A stretch of 64,000 nt of DNA from Branchinecta lynchi. Lineage: Eukaryota; Arthropoda; Branchiopoda; Anostraca; Branchinectidae. Position numbers and translations under genes: made by a program. This document shows, piece by piece, positions 39,101-42,743 of the stretch (position 1 is its first letter; every line of letters starts with the position of its first letter). The notes under the pieces are model-generated. The model was not told where the DNA came from and made no database searches. It was given only the letters and a program-made list of their open reading frames with translations. The stretch lies in NCBI GenBank assembly GCA_023053575.1, contig JAKZAP010000004.1, positions 23,179,252 through 23,243,251 of the forward strand, written 5' to 3'.

Positions 39101-40063
39101 TTACAAGAAATTACCAGAAATAAATGATGGAATGAAACTACGTAAAAATTGGGTAGAAGAATTAGCGGGATACGGGAAAAACTTATTGCCAGTATTCCTC
39201 TCGGACCGACGCACGGAAGACGGGAGGGGAGGGGGGAATAGATTGGGGGAATAGATTGAAGTCTAATTAATTAAATTAGCTACTTTATCAAGCATACAGA
39301 CATAAAACTAAGGATCCTTCTTGTACCCCTTTAAGACAATTGAAATCATAGCGGCAAACGCCTTGTAGGACACTGCGTCGCTACTGTCATACATACTCAA
39401 CTACAGACGTCAAGTCAAATTAGCGCAGATTAATGTTTATATGTACTCTTTACGTACATGTCTTAGGTCTAATATTCTTTCTGATGTAAGAAAAGCAGCG
39501 GAACTGTAAATAAGATTGAGGTTACCGCGGGCTTTCCATTTGAACATGTTACAGCTTACTGTCTCGTGTTCTCGCTCCTGTAATGCGTCTCGAGGCATAA
39601 GAAAATCCAACGAGTAGGCAGTCGTGTACCAGTTTCACTCTGGAAACATAGCGCTTATCTTTTCTCCGATTCCTATGGTGTGCATAAGAAAGAACACGAA
39701 GAAAAAGCTACCCGATAAAATGAGGAAGTGCAGCTCCTAGAAAGCTAGCAGAAAAACAGTTTAAGGCTGTGTGGATCAAAGTTATAGGAAAAGATAGAAA
39801 GTGTTCAAAATCTGTAACTGGAGGTATAATGCTAATTTTTCTCGCCAGATGCGCCAGATGAGGGATCTCTAACGGAAGACCAACCAGACACCGGCGACGA
39901 CGTCGACGAAGACGTGGACAATGTATCGGAAAATACCTGTCCCGACGGACAGTTGCAGTGTGTCCTCGACGGAAAATGTATCCGTTTTGACCAAATCTGC
40001 GACGGAAACGAGGACTGTGGCGATGGAGCTGACGAGCAAAACTGCGGACCTGATGGATTTTAA
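2300..40063 (+). CDS. Corin-like type II membrane protein with Frizzled and five LDLa repeats (spliced, 12 exons, 5' partial)
   Basis: Joined exons are 2300-2489, 5177-5281, 7573-7668, 10359-10759, 12655-13342, 25595-25849, 29880-29996, 34289-34448, 35924-36024, 37717-37836, 38606-38746 and 39849-40063. They total 2589 nt, an open frame of 862 codons plus TAA, and nearly all introns are phase 1. Counted from the first residue seen: cytoplasmic tail 1-37, membrane helix about 38-62 preceded by the basic RRGK (so N-in, type II), acidic and Thr-rich stalk to about 493, Frizzled domain about 500-612 with all ten cysteines, then LDLa repeats to the end. Corin (pro-ANP convertase) has this TM-Fz-LDLa order but continues into SRCR and trypsin domains; here the frame stops after LDLa 5, so a receptor or scavenger role is inferred rather than proteolysis. 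The initiator exon was not identified. Confidence 0.85.
2490..4689. other. Gene 1 intron, mostly unassigned
   Basis: Apart from the mariner-type MITE at 2664-2832, nothing is recognised. A short block AAAAAGCCCGAGGGCCATGG (about 4426) with CAACAAAAA recurs at about 33136. No credible exon. Confidence 0.4.
2664..2832 (+). mobile_element. Mariner-type MITE, copy 1 (degraded)
   Basis: Starts CACACTGTAAAAAG and ends TTTTTTTTTACAG. The centre is a large palindrome built from GGATTAATCTTATC and GATAAGATTAATC modules and TTGCTAC/GTAGCAAA. It is the same family as the copy at 10829-10998. Confidence 0.6.
4690..5104 (+). mobile_element. TACCATGGTA-palindrome MITE, copy 1
   Basis: Begins AGTTGCGTTTTTGTAGATAC and ends in the inverse GTATCTGCAAAAACGCACCT. 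The interior repeats TACCRTGGTA-type palindromes and a CAATTTGACAAAATCC/CATCACCAAC block. The flanks here do not form a clean duplication. Ends about 70 bp before the gene 1 exon at 5177. Confidence 0.65.
5177..5281 (+). CDS. Gene 1 exon b: extracellular stalk
   Basis: A 105-nt exon, phase 1 at both ends, with acceptor TCAATTACAG and donor GCAG/GTAAGAGA. It encodes a Ser/Thr-rich, low-complexity stretch just outside the membrane ([17 protein letters not shown] and on) with one N-glycosylation sequon, NIT. Support is the matching phase and good splice sites; there is no domain homology to lean on. Confidence 0.75.
5464..5719 (+). mobile_element. MITE with TAAGTTGTATCGGAATTCC termini, copy 1
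   Basis: A 256-bp element sharing CCATACAGTCGTGA, TTTATAAATGTAA, a TATATATA centre followed by ATATATATTCACCGATA, and TAAAATAGATC with the copy at 21040-21295. The right end is TACAACTTA. Noncoding. Confidence 0.65.
5823..6126 (+). mobile_element. Poly-G bearing element, family CAGAGGCGTTACTAGCC, copy 1
   Basis: Starts CAGAGGCGTTAATAGCCC and a G-run. The interior is an imperfect series of GAAAAACCGACTNTTTTCA-like units, then CGGCGCTTCGCGCC and a second long G-run (29 G, 6095-6123). Related copies are at 34833-35173 (plus) and 54572-54885 (minus), with an interrupted one at about 16690-16966 (minus). Confidence 0.6.
6095..6123 (+). repeat. Poly-G homopolymer, 29 bases
   Basis: The longest G-run in the window. 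Belongs to the poly-G bearing transposon copy at 5823-6126. Homopolymer length is likely unreliable in the assembly. Confidence 0.9.
6790..7387 (+). mobile_element. TACCATGGTA-palindrome MITE, copy 2
   Basis: Left end AGTTGCGTTTTTTCAGCTAC, right end ATACCATGGTAACTGCAAAA then ACGGAACT. Flanked by AAT on both sides (6787-6789 and 7388-7390). The longest copy at about 600 bp, with many TACCACGGTA/TACCGTGGTA units. Confidence 0.7.
7573..7668 (+). CDS. Gene 1 exon c: hydrophilic stalk
   Basis: A 96-nt exon, phase 1 at both ends, with acceptor TTTCTTTTTTAG and donor AACG/GTAAGAAT. The frame reads [20 protein letters not shown] and continues as a charged Lys/Glu/Asp stretch. No known domain. The polypyrimidine tract and consensus donor make it credible, but it is short and could be alternatively spliced. 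Confidence 0.72.
8375..8823 (+). mobile_element. MITE with CTTAAAGGACACCTGAA termini, copy 1
   Basis: A 449-bp element, left end CTTAAAGGACACCTGAATG, right end CATTGTTTAGGTGTCCTTTA then AG. The copy at 44103-44550 matches along its whole length in the same orientation. Noncoding. Confidence 0.72.
9153..9317 (+). mobile_element. hAT-like MITE, family GGCCGTATCC, copy 2
   Basis: Same layout as the copy at 68-228, including G/C runs, CCGAAACACACA, a GGCTTTTCCCTCTGA block and TGTCCGACCA. The flanks CGAAGGGA at 9145-9152 and 9318-9325 are identical, a perfect 8-bp target duplication. The direct repeat extends a few bases further by chance or microhomology. Confidence 0.85.
9707..10200 (+). mobile_element. 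hAT-like nonautonomous element, family CAGAGATGGGCG, copy 1
   Basis: A 494-bp element with termini CAGAGATGGGCGAA and TTCGCCCATCTCTA, bordered by a perfect 8-bp duplication ATAACAAG (9699-9706 and 10201-10208). The subterminal zones are packed with GAATCCGGATTCG units. Noncoding; the 8-bp duplication and the CAGAG terminus fit hAT. Confidence 0.88.
10359..10759 (+). CDS. Gene 1 exon d: Pro/Glu repeat and acidic stalk
   Basis: The acceptor TTTATTCTCAG is entered in phase 1. The donor AAAAG/GTGCGG (a weaker site) leaves in phase 0, which matches the next exon. The first third is a minisatellite coding for alternating PAPEPEP units (about 10370-10465); the rest is Lys/Glu-rich, then a Ser/Val run. 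It forms part of a long, probably extended and disordered extracellular stalk. The same frame stays open to 10999 only because it runs into a mobile element beginning at 10829. Confidence 0.82.
10829..10998 (+). mobile_element. Mariner-type MITE, copy 2
   Basis: Termini TACACTGTA and TACAGTGTA, consistent with CACTGT inverted repeats inserted at TA. It is internally palindromic, with GGGATTAATC and GATTAATCCCAGTAGCAA. It sits 70 bp downstream of the gene 1 exon ending at 10759 and keeps that frame open to 10999, so a read-through gene model would wrongly include it. Confidence 0.7.
12655..13342 (+). CDS. Gene 1 exon e: Thr-rich and acidic stalk
   Basis: The acceptor CATTCTAG enters in phase 0. 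The first 40 codons are Thr/Ala/Pro-rich ([13 protein letters not shown]), which suggests mucin-type O-glycosylation. The remaining 190 codons are Glu/Asp/Val/Ala-rich without cysteine. The end is placed at the donor AAAG/GTGAAA because it leaves phase 1, as the Frizzled exon needs. Two further GT sites, after 13375 and 13399, are also phase 1 and would add 11 or 19 codons, so the exact 3' border is uncertain. Confidence 0.8.
13784..14132 (+). mobile_element. TACCATGGTA-palindrome MITE, copy 3
   Basis: Left end AGTTGCGTTTTTGCAGATAC and right end GGTATCCGCAAAAACGCAATT, with AAT on both flanks (13781-13783 and 14133-14135). At 349 bp this is the shortest copy and the one with the best-preserved termini. 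Confidence 0.75.
14200..14994. other. Intron stretch without recognised content
   Basis: One 90-codon plus-strand frame (14636-14908) is GC-richer than its surroundings but has no recognisable motif and no matching splice sites in phase. Confidence 0.35.
14995..15958 (-). repeat. GGGATCCC-ended repeat with internal tandem units, copy 1
   Basis: On the minus strand: start TTTTGGGGATCCCAAAACG and AAGTGGAGGGATACC, a (GTCCGTCTGTCC)n tract (15845-15902 on plus), TAACTCTCGAAG, GATGAAACTTGGTGTGAGG, then units of about 135 bp marked CCGGAATCCGGCCAAAACCG, then CTGGATCAAATATT and GGGATCCC. Noncoding. Other copies at 17630-18600 (minus), 19550-20372 (plus) and 36170-37262 (plus). Confidence 0.75.
16047..16513 (+). 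mobile_element. hAT-like nonautonomous element, family CAGAGATGGGCG, copy 2
   Basis: A 467-bp copy with termini CAGAGATGGGCGAATCCG and CGCCCATCTCTG. Flanks GCGGTAGT (16039-16046) and GTGGTAGT (16514-16521) match at seven of eight bases. Shares the GAATCCGGATTCG-rich ends and a common middle (ACATGATTTGATTTTTGTTAAGG-like) with copy 1. Confidence 0.85.
16690..16966 (-). mobile_element. Poly-G bearing element, interrupted copy 4
   Basis: On the minus strand it starts CAGGGGCGTTTCTAGCC and carries CGACTGGCTAGTTAATTTTACC and a terminal C/G run. About 60 bp of the GTGCAAAACG dispersed repeat (16800-16862) sits within it, indicating nested insertion or a recombinant copy. Confidence 0.5.
17411..17577 (+). 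mobile_element. Short foldback MITE with GCATGCCTAGCCAAGC arms
   Basis: A 167-bp element, left end AGCCCCGTTCACAAGCATGC, right end GCATGCTTCTGAACGCGGCT; the arms stay complementary through CCTAGCCAAGC/GCTTGGCTAGG. Flanked by TCA on both sides (17408-17410 and 17578-17580). Single copy in the window. Confidence 0.68.
17630..18600 (-). repeat. GGGATCCC-ended repeat with internal tandem units, copy 2
   Basis: Same order of blocks as the copy at 14995-15958. The terminal block reads ACAAGACCAACGG and the GACGGACAGACGG tract is short (18541-18556). The internal ATTCCGGGCGAACTA units repeat about four times. Confidence 0.72.
18601..19549. other. Intron stretch without recognised content
   Basis: Holds a short direct repeat, GGATATCCAGTTTCGA-type, at about 19251-19290. 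Nothing else is recognised. Confidence 0.35.
19550..20372 (+). repeat. GGGATCCC-ended repeat with internal tandem units, copy 3
   Basis: Starts GAGATCCCGAAACGTAAGTGG and ends GGGATCCCATCGAAACCTTT then GGTCTTGTT. It has fewer internal units than copy 4. Opposite orientation to the copies at 14995 and 17630. Confidence 0.72.
21040..21295 (+). mobile_element. MITE with TAAGTTGTATCGGAATTCC termini, copy 2
   Basis: Same length (256 bp) as the copy at 5464. Left end TAAGTTGTATCGGAATTCC, right end GGAATTCCTATACAACTTA, an almost perfect 19-bp inverted repeat. AT-rich palindromic centre. Confidence 0.72.
22244..22870 (+). repeat. Tandem unit 1 of the 22-25 kb array
   Basis: The core of each unit is itself made of two or three diverged subrepeats: CTAGCAAAAGTTGCAAACCC, then GAAGATGATTATGAG and TACATGTCTCACAACTGG. 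Frames translate as fragments such as [18 protein letters not shown], but none is longer than about 110 codons. I recognise no protein family. Confidence 0.5.
25401..25428 (+). repeat. Poly-A homopolymer, 28 bases
   Basis: Directly followed by CAGGACAAAACCAAAGTGTT, the right hairpin of the 21.9-25.5 kb block, and 166 bp before the Frizzled exon. It could be a retroposition tail or part of the element's end. Confidence 0.85.
25595..25849 (+). CDS. Gene 1 exon f: Frizzled domain, first part
   Basis: A 255-nt exon, phase 1 at both ends, with a T-rich acceptor (TTTCTTTTTTTTAG) and donor AGAG/GTAAGATA. It encodes cysteines 1-7 of a Frizzled cysteine-rich domain: DQC, SLC, the [10 protein letters not shown] segment typical of the family (also an N-glycosylation site), AGC, YAC, the EPPC motif, PPC and KFC. 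Fz domains bind Wnt or lipid ligands. In corin they help recognise pro-ANP. Confidence 0.92.
27535..27660 (-). repeat. Dispersed AT-rich repeat, inverted partner of 32855-32975
   Basis: Reverse complement of 32855-32975 with landmarks GGCATTTCACAACTAACAAA, CATAAATTTGTACAAACAAC and CTACAAATCACATAA. Located in the intron between the two Frizzled exons; its partner is in the next intron. Confidence 0.6.
28744..29153 (+). mobile_element. MITE with AGGCGTATTCTCGCCGTTCC termini, copy 1
   Basis: A 410-bp element, left end AGGCGTACTCTCGCCGTTCC, right end GGAAACGGCGAAAATACGCCT. Flanked by TTA on both sides (28741-28743 and 29154-29156), the 3-bp duplication typical of PIF/Harbinger elements. Unusually GC-rich ends with GGACTCC/GGAGTCC repeats. 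Confidence 0.75.
29272..29628 (-). mobile_element. MITE with CCTTAAAGGACCTGTC termini, copy 2
   Basis: Collinear with 40370-40748 in reverse. The right end (plus strand) is CTAACGCAACC-type sequence then AGACAGATCCTTTAAGG. A third, partial copy starts at about 31061 (CACTTAAAGAACCTGTCG) and shares CAACGCCACCTACTTCCG with the others. Confidence 0.65.
29880..29996 (+). CDS. Gene 1 exon g: Frizzled domain, second part
   Basis: A 117-nt exon, phase 1 at both ends, with acceptor GTTACTTTTCTAG and donor CAG/GTAATTTC. It supplies the last three cysteines of the Frizzled fold (DSC, FRC and EMC) and the ending [15 protein letters not shown]. With the preceding exon the domain holds exactly ten cysteines, so it looks intact. 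Confidence 0.9.
29997..31060. other. Gene 1 intron, no recognised element
   Basis: Contains a C-run at about 30121-30147 and otherwise unremarkable AT-rich intron sequence. Confidence 0.4.
31560..31947 (+). mobile_element. TACCATGGTA-palindrome MITE, copy 4
   Basis: Left end AGTTGTGTTTTTGCAGATGA and right end TATCTTGCAAAAATGCAACT, with AAT on both flanks (31557-31559 and 31948-31950). The interior holds the same TGACAAAATCCTAGGCTCT block as the other copies. Confidence 0.75.
32336..32511 (+). mobile_element. Foldback MITE with AGGTGCGTTTT arms
   Basis: A 176-bp near-perfect palindrome: AGGTGCGTTTTCTGTATGTA at the left, TACACCCAAAAAACGCACCT at the right, arms of about 85 bp including CAGTTATGAAAATACAGTATG. 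Flanked by ATA on both sides (32333-32335 and 32512-32514). Expected to extrude as a long hairpin. Confidence 0.75.
32855..32975 (+). repeat. Dispersed AT-rich repeat, inverted partner of 27535-27660
   Basis: Shares TGATTAGATGTTTGTACA, ATTATGTGATTTGTAGT and GTTAGTTGTGAAATGCCGT with the inverted copy. May be one end of a larger element; the other end was not found. Confidence 0.6.
33305..33419 (+). mobile_element. Small palindromic element with CGTGCACACT arms
   Basis: Left CGTGCACACTGAATCTAATT, right AGAGTGTGCACG. The middle is built from TTCGNATTCG and CGAAATTTCGCAT-type units. Short and single, so the assignment is tentative. Confidence 0.45.
33746..34136 (+). mobile_element. MITE with AGGCGTATTCTCGCCGTTCC termini, copy 2
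   Basis: A 391-bp copy collinear with 28744-29153. Left end AGGTATTCTCGCCGTTCC (one base lost), right end GGAACGGCGAGAATACGCCT. No target duplication is visible. Sits about 150 bp upstream of the gene 1 LDLa 1 exon. Confidence 0.72.
34289..34448 (+). CDS. Gene 1 exon h: LDLa repeat 1 and start of repeat 2
   Basis: The acceptor GTTCTTTTGTAG enters in phase 1 and the donor TTCAA/GTAAGT leaves in phase 2, the only phase-2 intron in the gene. It encodes one LDL-receptor class A repeat ([20 protein letters not shown], then DGNRDC and an acidic GEDEALANC end) and the first cysteine of repeat 2 (VPCSEKEFK). In repeat 1 the usual C-terminal SDE calcium motif reads GEDEALAN, so calcium binding may be altered. 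Confidence 0.9.
34833..35173 (+). mobile_element. Poly-G bearing element, family CAGAGGCGTTACTAGCC, copy 2
   Basis: Left end GTGAGGCGTTACTAGCCAAA, right end ACGTGACACCCCTG with facing G and C runs. Flanks GTTCTTGT and GTTATTGC match at six of eight bases, a possible old 8-bp duplication. The interior has the same GAAAAATCGACTNTT tandem pattern and GCTTCGCGC. Confidence 0.6.
35924..36024 (+). CDS. Gene 1 exon i: LDLa repeat 2
   Basis: A 101-nt exon, acceptor TTATTTTCTTTAG (phase 2) and donor GGAG/GTAAACC (phase 1). It completes the second LDLa repeat: [20 protein letters not shown], then C and TDGSDERGC. The WRCDG, DC and DGSDE calcium-site residues are all present. Confidence 0.9.
36170..37262 (+). 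repeat. GGGATCCC-ended repeat with internal tandem units, copy 4
   Basis: The longest copy, about 1.1 kb, between the LDLa 2 and LDLa 3 exons. Landmarks: GGGATCCCAAAACGTAAGTG, the (GTCC/GTCT)n run at 36223-36252, GATGAAACTTGGTATGAGG, four to five units with CCGGAATCCGGCC every 135-140 bp, and GGGATCCCATCGAAACC at the end. Confidence 0.78.
37717..37836 (+). CDS. Gene 1 exon j: LDLa repeat 3
   Basis: A 120-nt exon, phase 1 at both ends, with acceptor TTTTTTTTGCAG and donor CACG/GTAAGGAA. One complete LDLa repeat with six cysteines: [27 protein letters not shown] and QDNSDEANC. The one exon-one repeat layout with symmetric phase-1 introns is typical of LDLa modules. Confidence 0.92.
37837..39848. 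other. Introns around the LDLa 4 exon
   Basis: No transposon family shared with the rest of the window is seen in 37837-38605 or 38747-39848, apart from a short GCAACAGAAAAGG block near 38816 that also occurs at about 29709. Confidence 0.4.
38606..38746 (+). CDS. Gene 1 exon k: LDLa repeat 4
   Basis: A 141-nt exon, phase 1 at both ends, with acceptor TCTTTCCTTGCAG and donor AATG/GTAAGTTT. A complete LDLa repeat: [20 protein letters not shown], then CDGERDC and GDGSDEEGC, followed by a short linker ([11 protein letters not shown]). Confidence 0.92.
39849..40063 (+). CDS. Gene 1 terminal exon: LDLa repeat 5 and stop
   Basis: The acceptor is TTTTTCTCGCCAG, phase 1. An acidic linker rich in Asp/Glu ([16 protein letters not shown]) leads into LDLa repeat 5 ([36 protein letters not shown]), then GPDGF and a TAA at 40061-40063. 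The stop is four residues after the repeat, so any SRCR/trypsin part of a corin-type ancestor is absent or is spliced in by another isoform not visible here. No AATAAA was found in the first several hundred bases downstream. Confidence 0.92.
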
Positions 40064-40369
40064 ACTACAAGTTAAAAACTGTTTTGTATAAATTGGTGTA
40101 TATAGTTAACGGGACTTCGTGAGGTGAGTTTGGTGCATGTGCCACAGTTTTAGTGCCCAGTAGCGCAGCGAGTGGAAGTGTCGAAGAATGGAATAGTGCA
40201 ATTACTGTATGCGTGTGTGTTAATTTGACTCTAGTCGTGCTGTTAAACTTTTACCAAGAACCCATTATCTTCCAGTATCGCTCGCGACCCTTGGGGCATA
40301 TCGGTACAGTGAATTCTCTGCGATCTTCTTTTAACTCTTTAAGTTTCTTATAGTCCCGGTAAATTACTT

Positions 40370-40748
40370 CCTTAAAGGACCTGTCTTACCTATAATAATA
40401 ACGCAACCTACTTCTATAGTCACTCTATATATTTCTAAACCCAGAGACCCCAATTTTGTGCGGTACATTCTAACCCCTCTAACAGAACCACGATGATTTT
40501 CTCACTTGCCTTGTTTTGCTACCTTCGATGCGTATCGTGCTGTCGACGGTTGTCTGCGAGAGGTTTTTTTCCATCAGAAATACCGGTTATTTAAATTGTT
40601 TCCCTGTTTTCGCTATAAGTCAACGGAAATGGCTTAAAACAGCCAAAACCTTGGGTTATTTGTTGAAAGCATAGCCTAGTTTTAAAGTATTCAGATATTT
40701 AAAATACTATAAGTTGAATAGTAAATAGTGCGAGGGGTCCTTTAAGGA
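40370..40748 (+). mobile_element. MITE with CCTTAAAGGACCTGTC termini, copy 1
   Basis: Left end CCTTAAAGGACCTGTCTTAC, right end GGGGTCCTTTAAGG. The interior has TTTAAAATACTATAAGTTGAA and GTTTTCGCTATAAG. Its reverse-complement twin is at 29272-29628. It is distinct from the CTTAAAGGACACCTG family although the first nine bases agree. Confidence 0.68.
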
Positions 40749-41558
40749 TGGGGTAGGTCGATATTATTGCGTCTGTGTGTGAACCTGGCGAGGTCAGCGC
40801 CATAGGTAGTAAAGTGCAAATTTGAAACCTGACAAGGGTTGGCGAAGATTGCACTAATGATGCAAGATAGTGACATGCCTTGAAATACTGAGCGGTGATC
40901 GGACATGGGTCCTTGCTATTACTGAGTACCCCTTCAAGTTGCAGTTATGTTCTTGGCTACTGTCAACTCACTCTTATCATATTTGAGTGTAGCAAAGAAG
41001 TATCCCGTATTAAGCTGTTATTCTCTTTCCTAAACAATCTATTTCCCGCGATAGACGCTATGCGCCATCGATGTTCGGAAAAACGAGTACTTATTTTATT
41101 GACGGGAAATCTATAATCCTTGGTGTCGGAAGTGGTTATTCATTCAACAGTCTAGCATTTCTTGGTGCTTTTATGAGGCAATATTCCATCCCCAACATAG
41201 TTTAAGTAAGAGTAAAGCAAGAAATTAGCTTGACGTAATCGCCCGTTCATTTATCTGTCTCCTTCCTTGCGTCTCTTTATCCTGTGTCACTAATCCGGTG
41301 AAAACTCATTTTCCGGTGTTGCGATTTTTGGTACGACACTTTCTCGCCGAAAGTTTGAAATTTGTCTTGATAATTCGAGCGATTCTACATCTTGCATTCT
41401 GAATATTTTTGTTAAATTAGGTTTGTTTTGATGGATATAGCGAGCTTCGTTGTGGGAGGTTCGTGCATTTAAGTTGACATATTCTCATGTGAAAATTGCG
41501 TCTACGACGCTACGCTCGTCCCAGTGTTGATAAACCAGTGCTAAGTTTTTGTAAACTA

Positions 41559-41564
41559 TTTATT
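41559..41564 (-). promoter_or_regulatory. Possible polyadenylation signal of gene 2
   Basis: The minus strand reads AATAAA here, downstream of the gene 2 stop codon and before the gene 1 stop codon on the opposite strand. It is only a hexamer match and the distance of about 830 nt is long, so this is weak. Confidence 0.25.
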
Positions 41565-42397
41565 GGAAACAAAACAGATTTAAAACAATATCCCAGCTAG
41601 GTATTCCAGCTAACGATCCCGTTTCCTCATCCACCTCTACTTTTTCTTTTTTTGTTAAGCAATTTGCGAAAAATAAGTATTCACGCTCGAGCTACCTCCG
41701 GCAAGCTGATCACTGGCCACTGAAAAGCCGCATTTGTACTGAGATTCAAATTTTACGGAATTTTCGGTCACGGATGCATTGGTCACGTCGAAAATTTTAA
41801 TCTCTTGACCGGCACTGCCTATATCTAGTGTTATGCTCGTAACTCCTCAGTTTGGCTTTAAAGGTATTCGAGCGTATTGGTTGTGTCGAGCGGATCGAGT
41901 CGGTTCAGTGTAGTGATCAAATCGAGTTGCACGAACTGACAGGTGGAGGGGCTGGTGAGGGGTGGGCGTAATGATGGCCAGCCTCCCTGTCCGGTCGTTC
42001 GTGCTTAGCATAGCTTGTTCGCGACACAAGTGCGGAAAAGAGCAAATCTGCTAGAGAGAAGCATTGTTTTGACAAAAAAGAATAGAGAAAAGGATACAAA
42101 AAAAAGATTAGGTTTCGCTGGGCAGATATCAGAAAACATGTGTATTTAAAAATATTTCTGTGCATTCGATACAAAATACTGAAAATAAATATTCCAAAGT
42201 CTCCATTGCGGGCTACTTATAGCTACTAGCTGCATCCCACTTTCGATTTACACTCTGATCCGCAGATTAAAACCAAGAAGTCAACAGGAGAGCACATTAA
42301 ACCGATCACGTATGTCTTCTCTCAGCTGACTCGCATCCTCCAGGTACACGCTTACTTTTCATAATCAAAACCCCACTTTTCGCTTTTGCATCGGAAT

Positions 42398-42743
42398 TTA
42401 AACGCCTTCCTTCTTAATAGGCGGCGGCGTTGTCACTCTAGCAAAATCCATTTCCTCTATAAGCCCGGTATCCACACTCACTATCACCTCGTCCCCACCG
42501 TTGACTTCCACCATTTTTGAGGTTCTACTTGAACCGATCAGCATGGGTTCGGACGTCACACCTTCTTCCGCTGATTGGAGGAGACGTTCCGGGAGACGAT
42601 CATTGTCAGTAGAAACTTCGGCGAGGACGGACGCGGCTGTCGAGTTAATTGGAGCTCGACTTTGTAGGTAGGAGTACGGTTTGTCGGCATGTCGCTCTGA
42701 ACAGGGGCGCCATTGGTCTTTGCCGGATAAACCGACGAAACAC
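42398..42743 (-). CDS. Gene 2 terminal exon: end of Cys-rich module and Ser/Thr/Glu-rich tail
   Basis: Acceptor AATTTTTCCCAG, entered in phase 2, so the junction codon is TGG and the joined sequence reads PIPWCFVGLSGKDQWRPC. After the eighth cysteine comes a cysteine-free tail of about 95 residues rich in Ser, Glu and Val with one NST sequon, ending PPPIKKEGV and TAA at 42400-42398. A minus-strand AATAAA occurs at 41564-41559, about 830 nt past the stop, and may be the polyadenylation signal. Confidence 0.85.

Larger units (their letters stand above)
40064..42397. other. Tail-to-tail intergenic region
   Basis: Holds the 3' UTRs of both genes. An inverted-repeat element occupies about 40370-40748. 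From 40749 to 42397 I see no repeat family shared with the rest of the window and no convincing reading frame. Confidence 0.5.
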
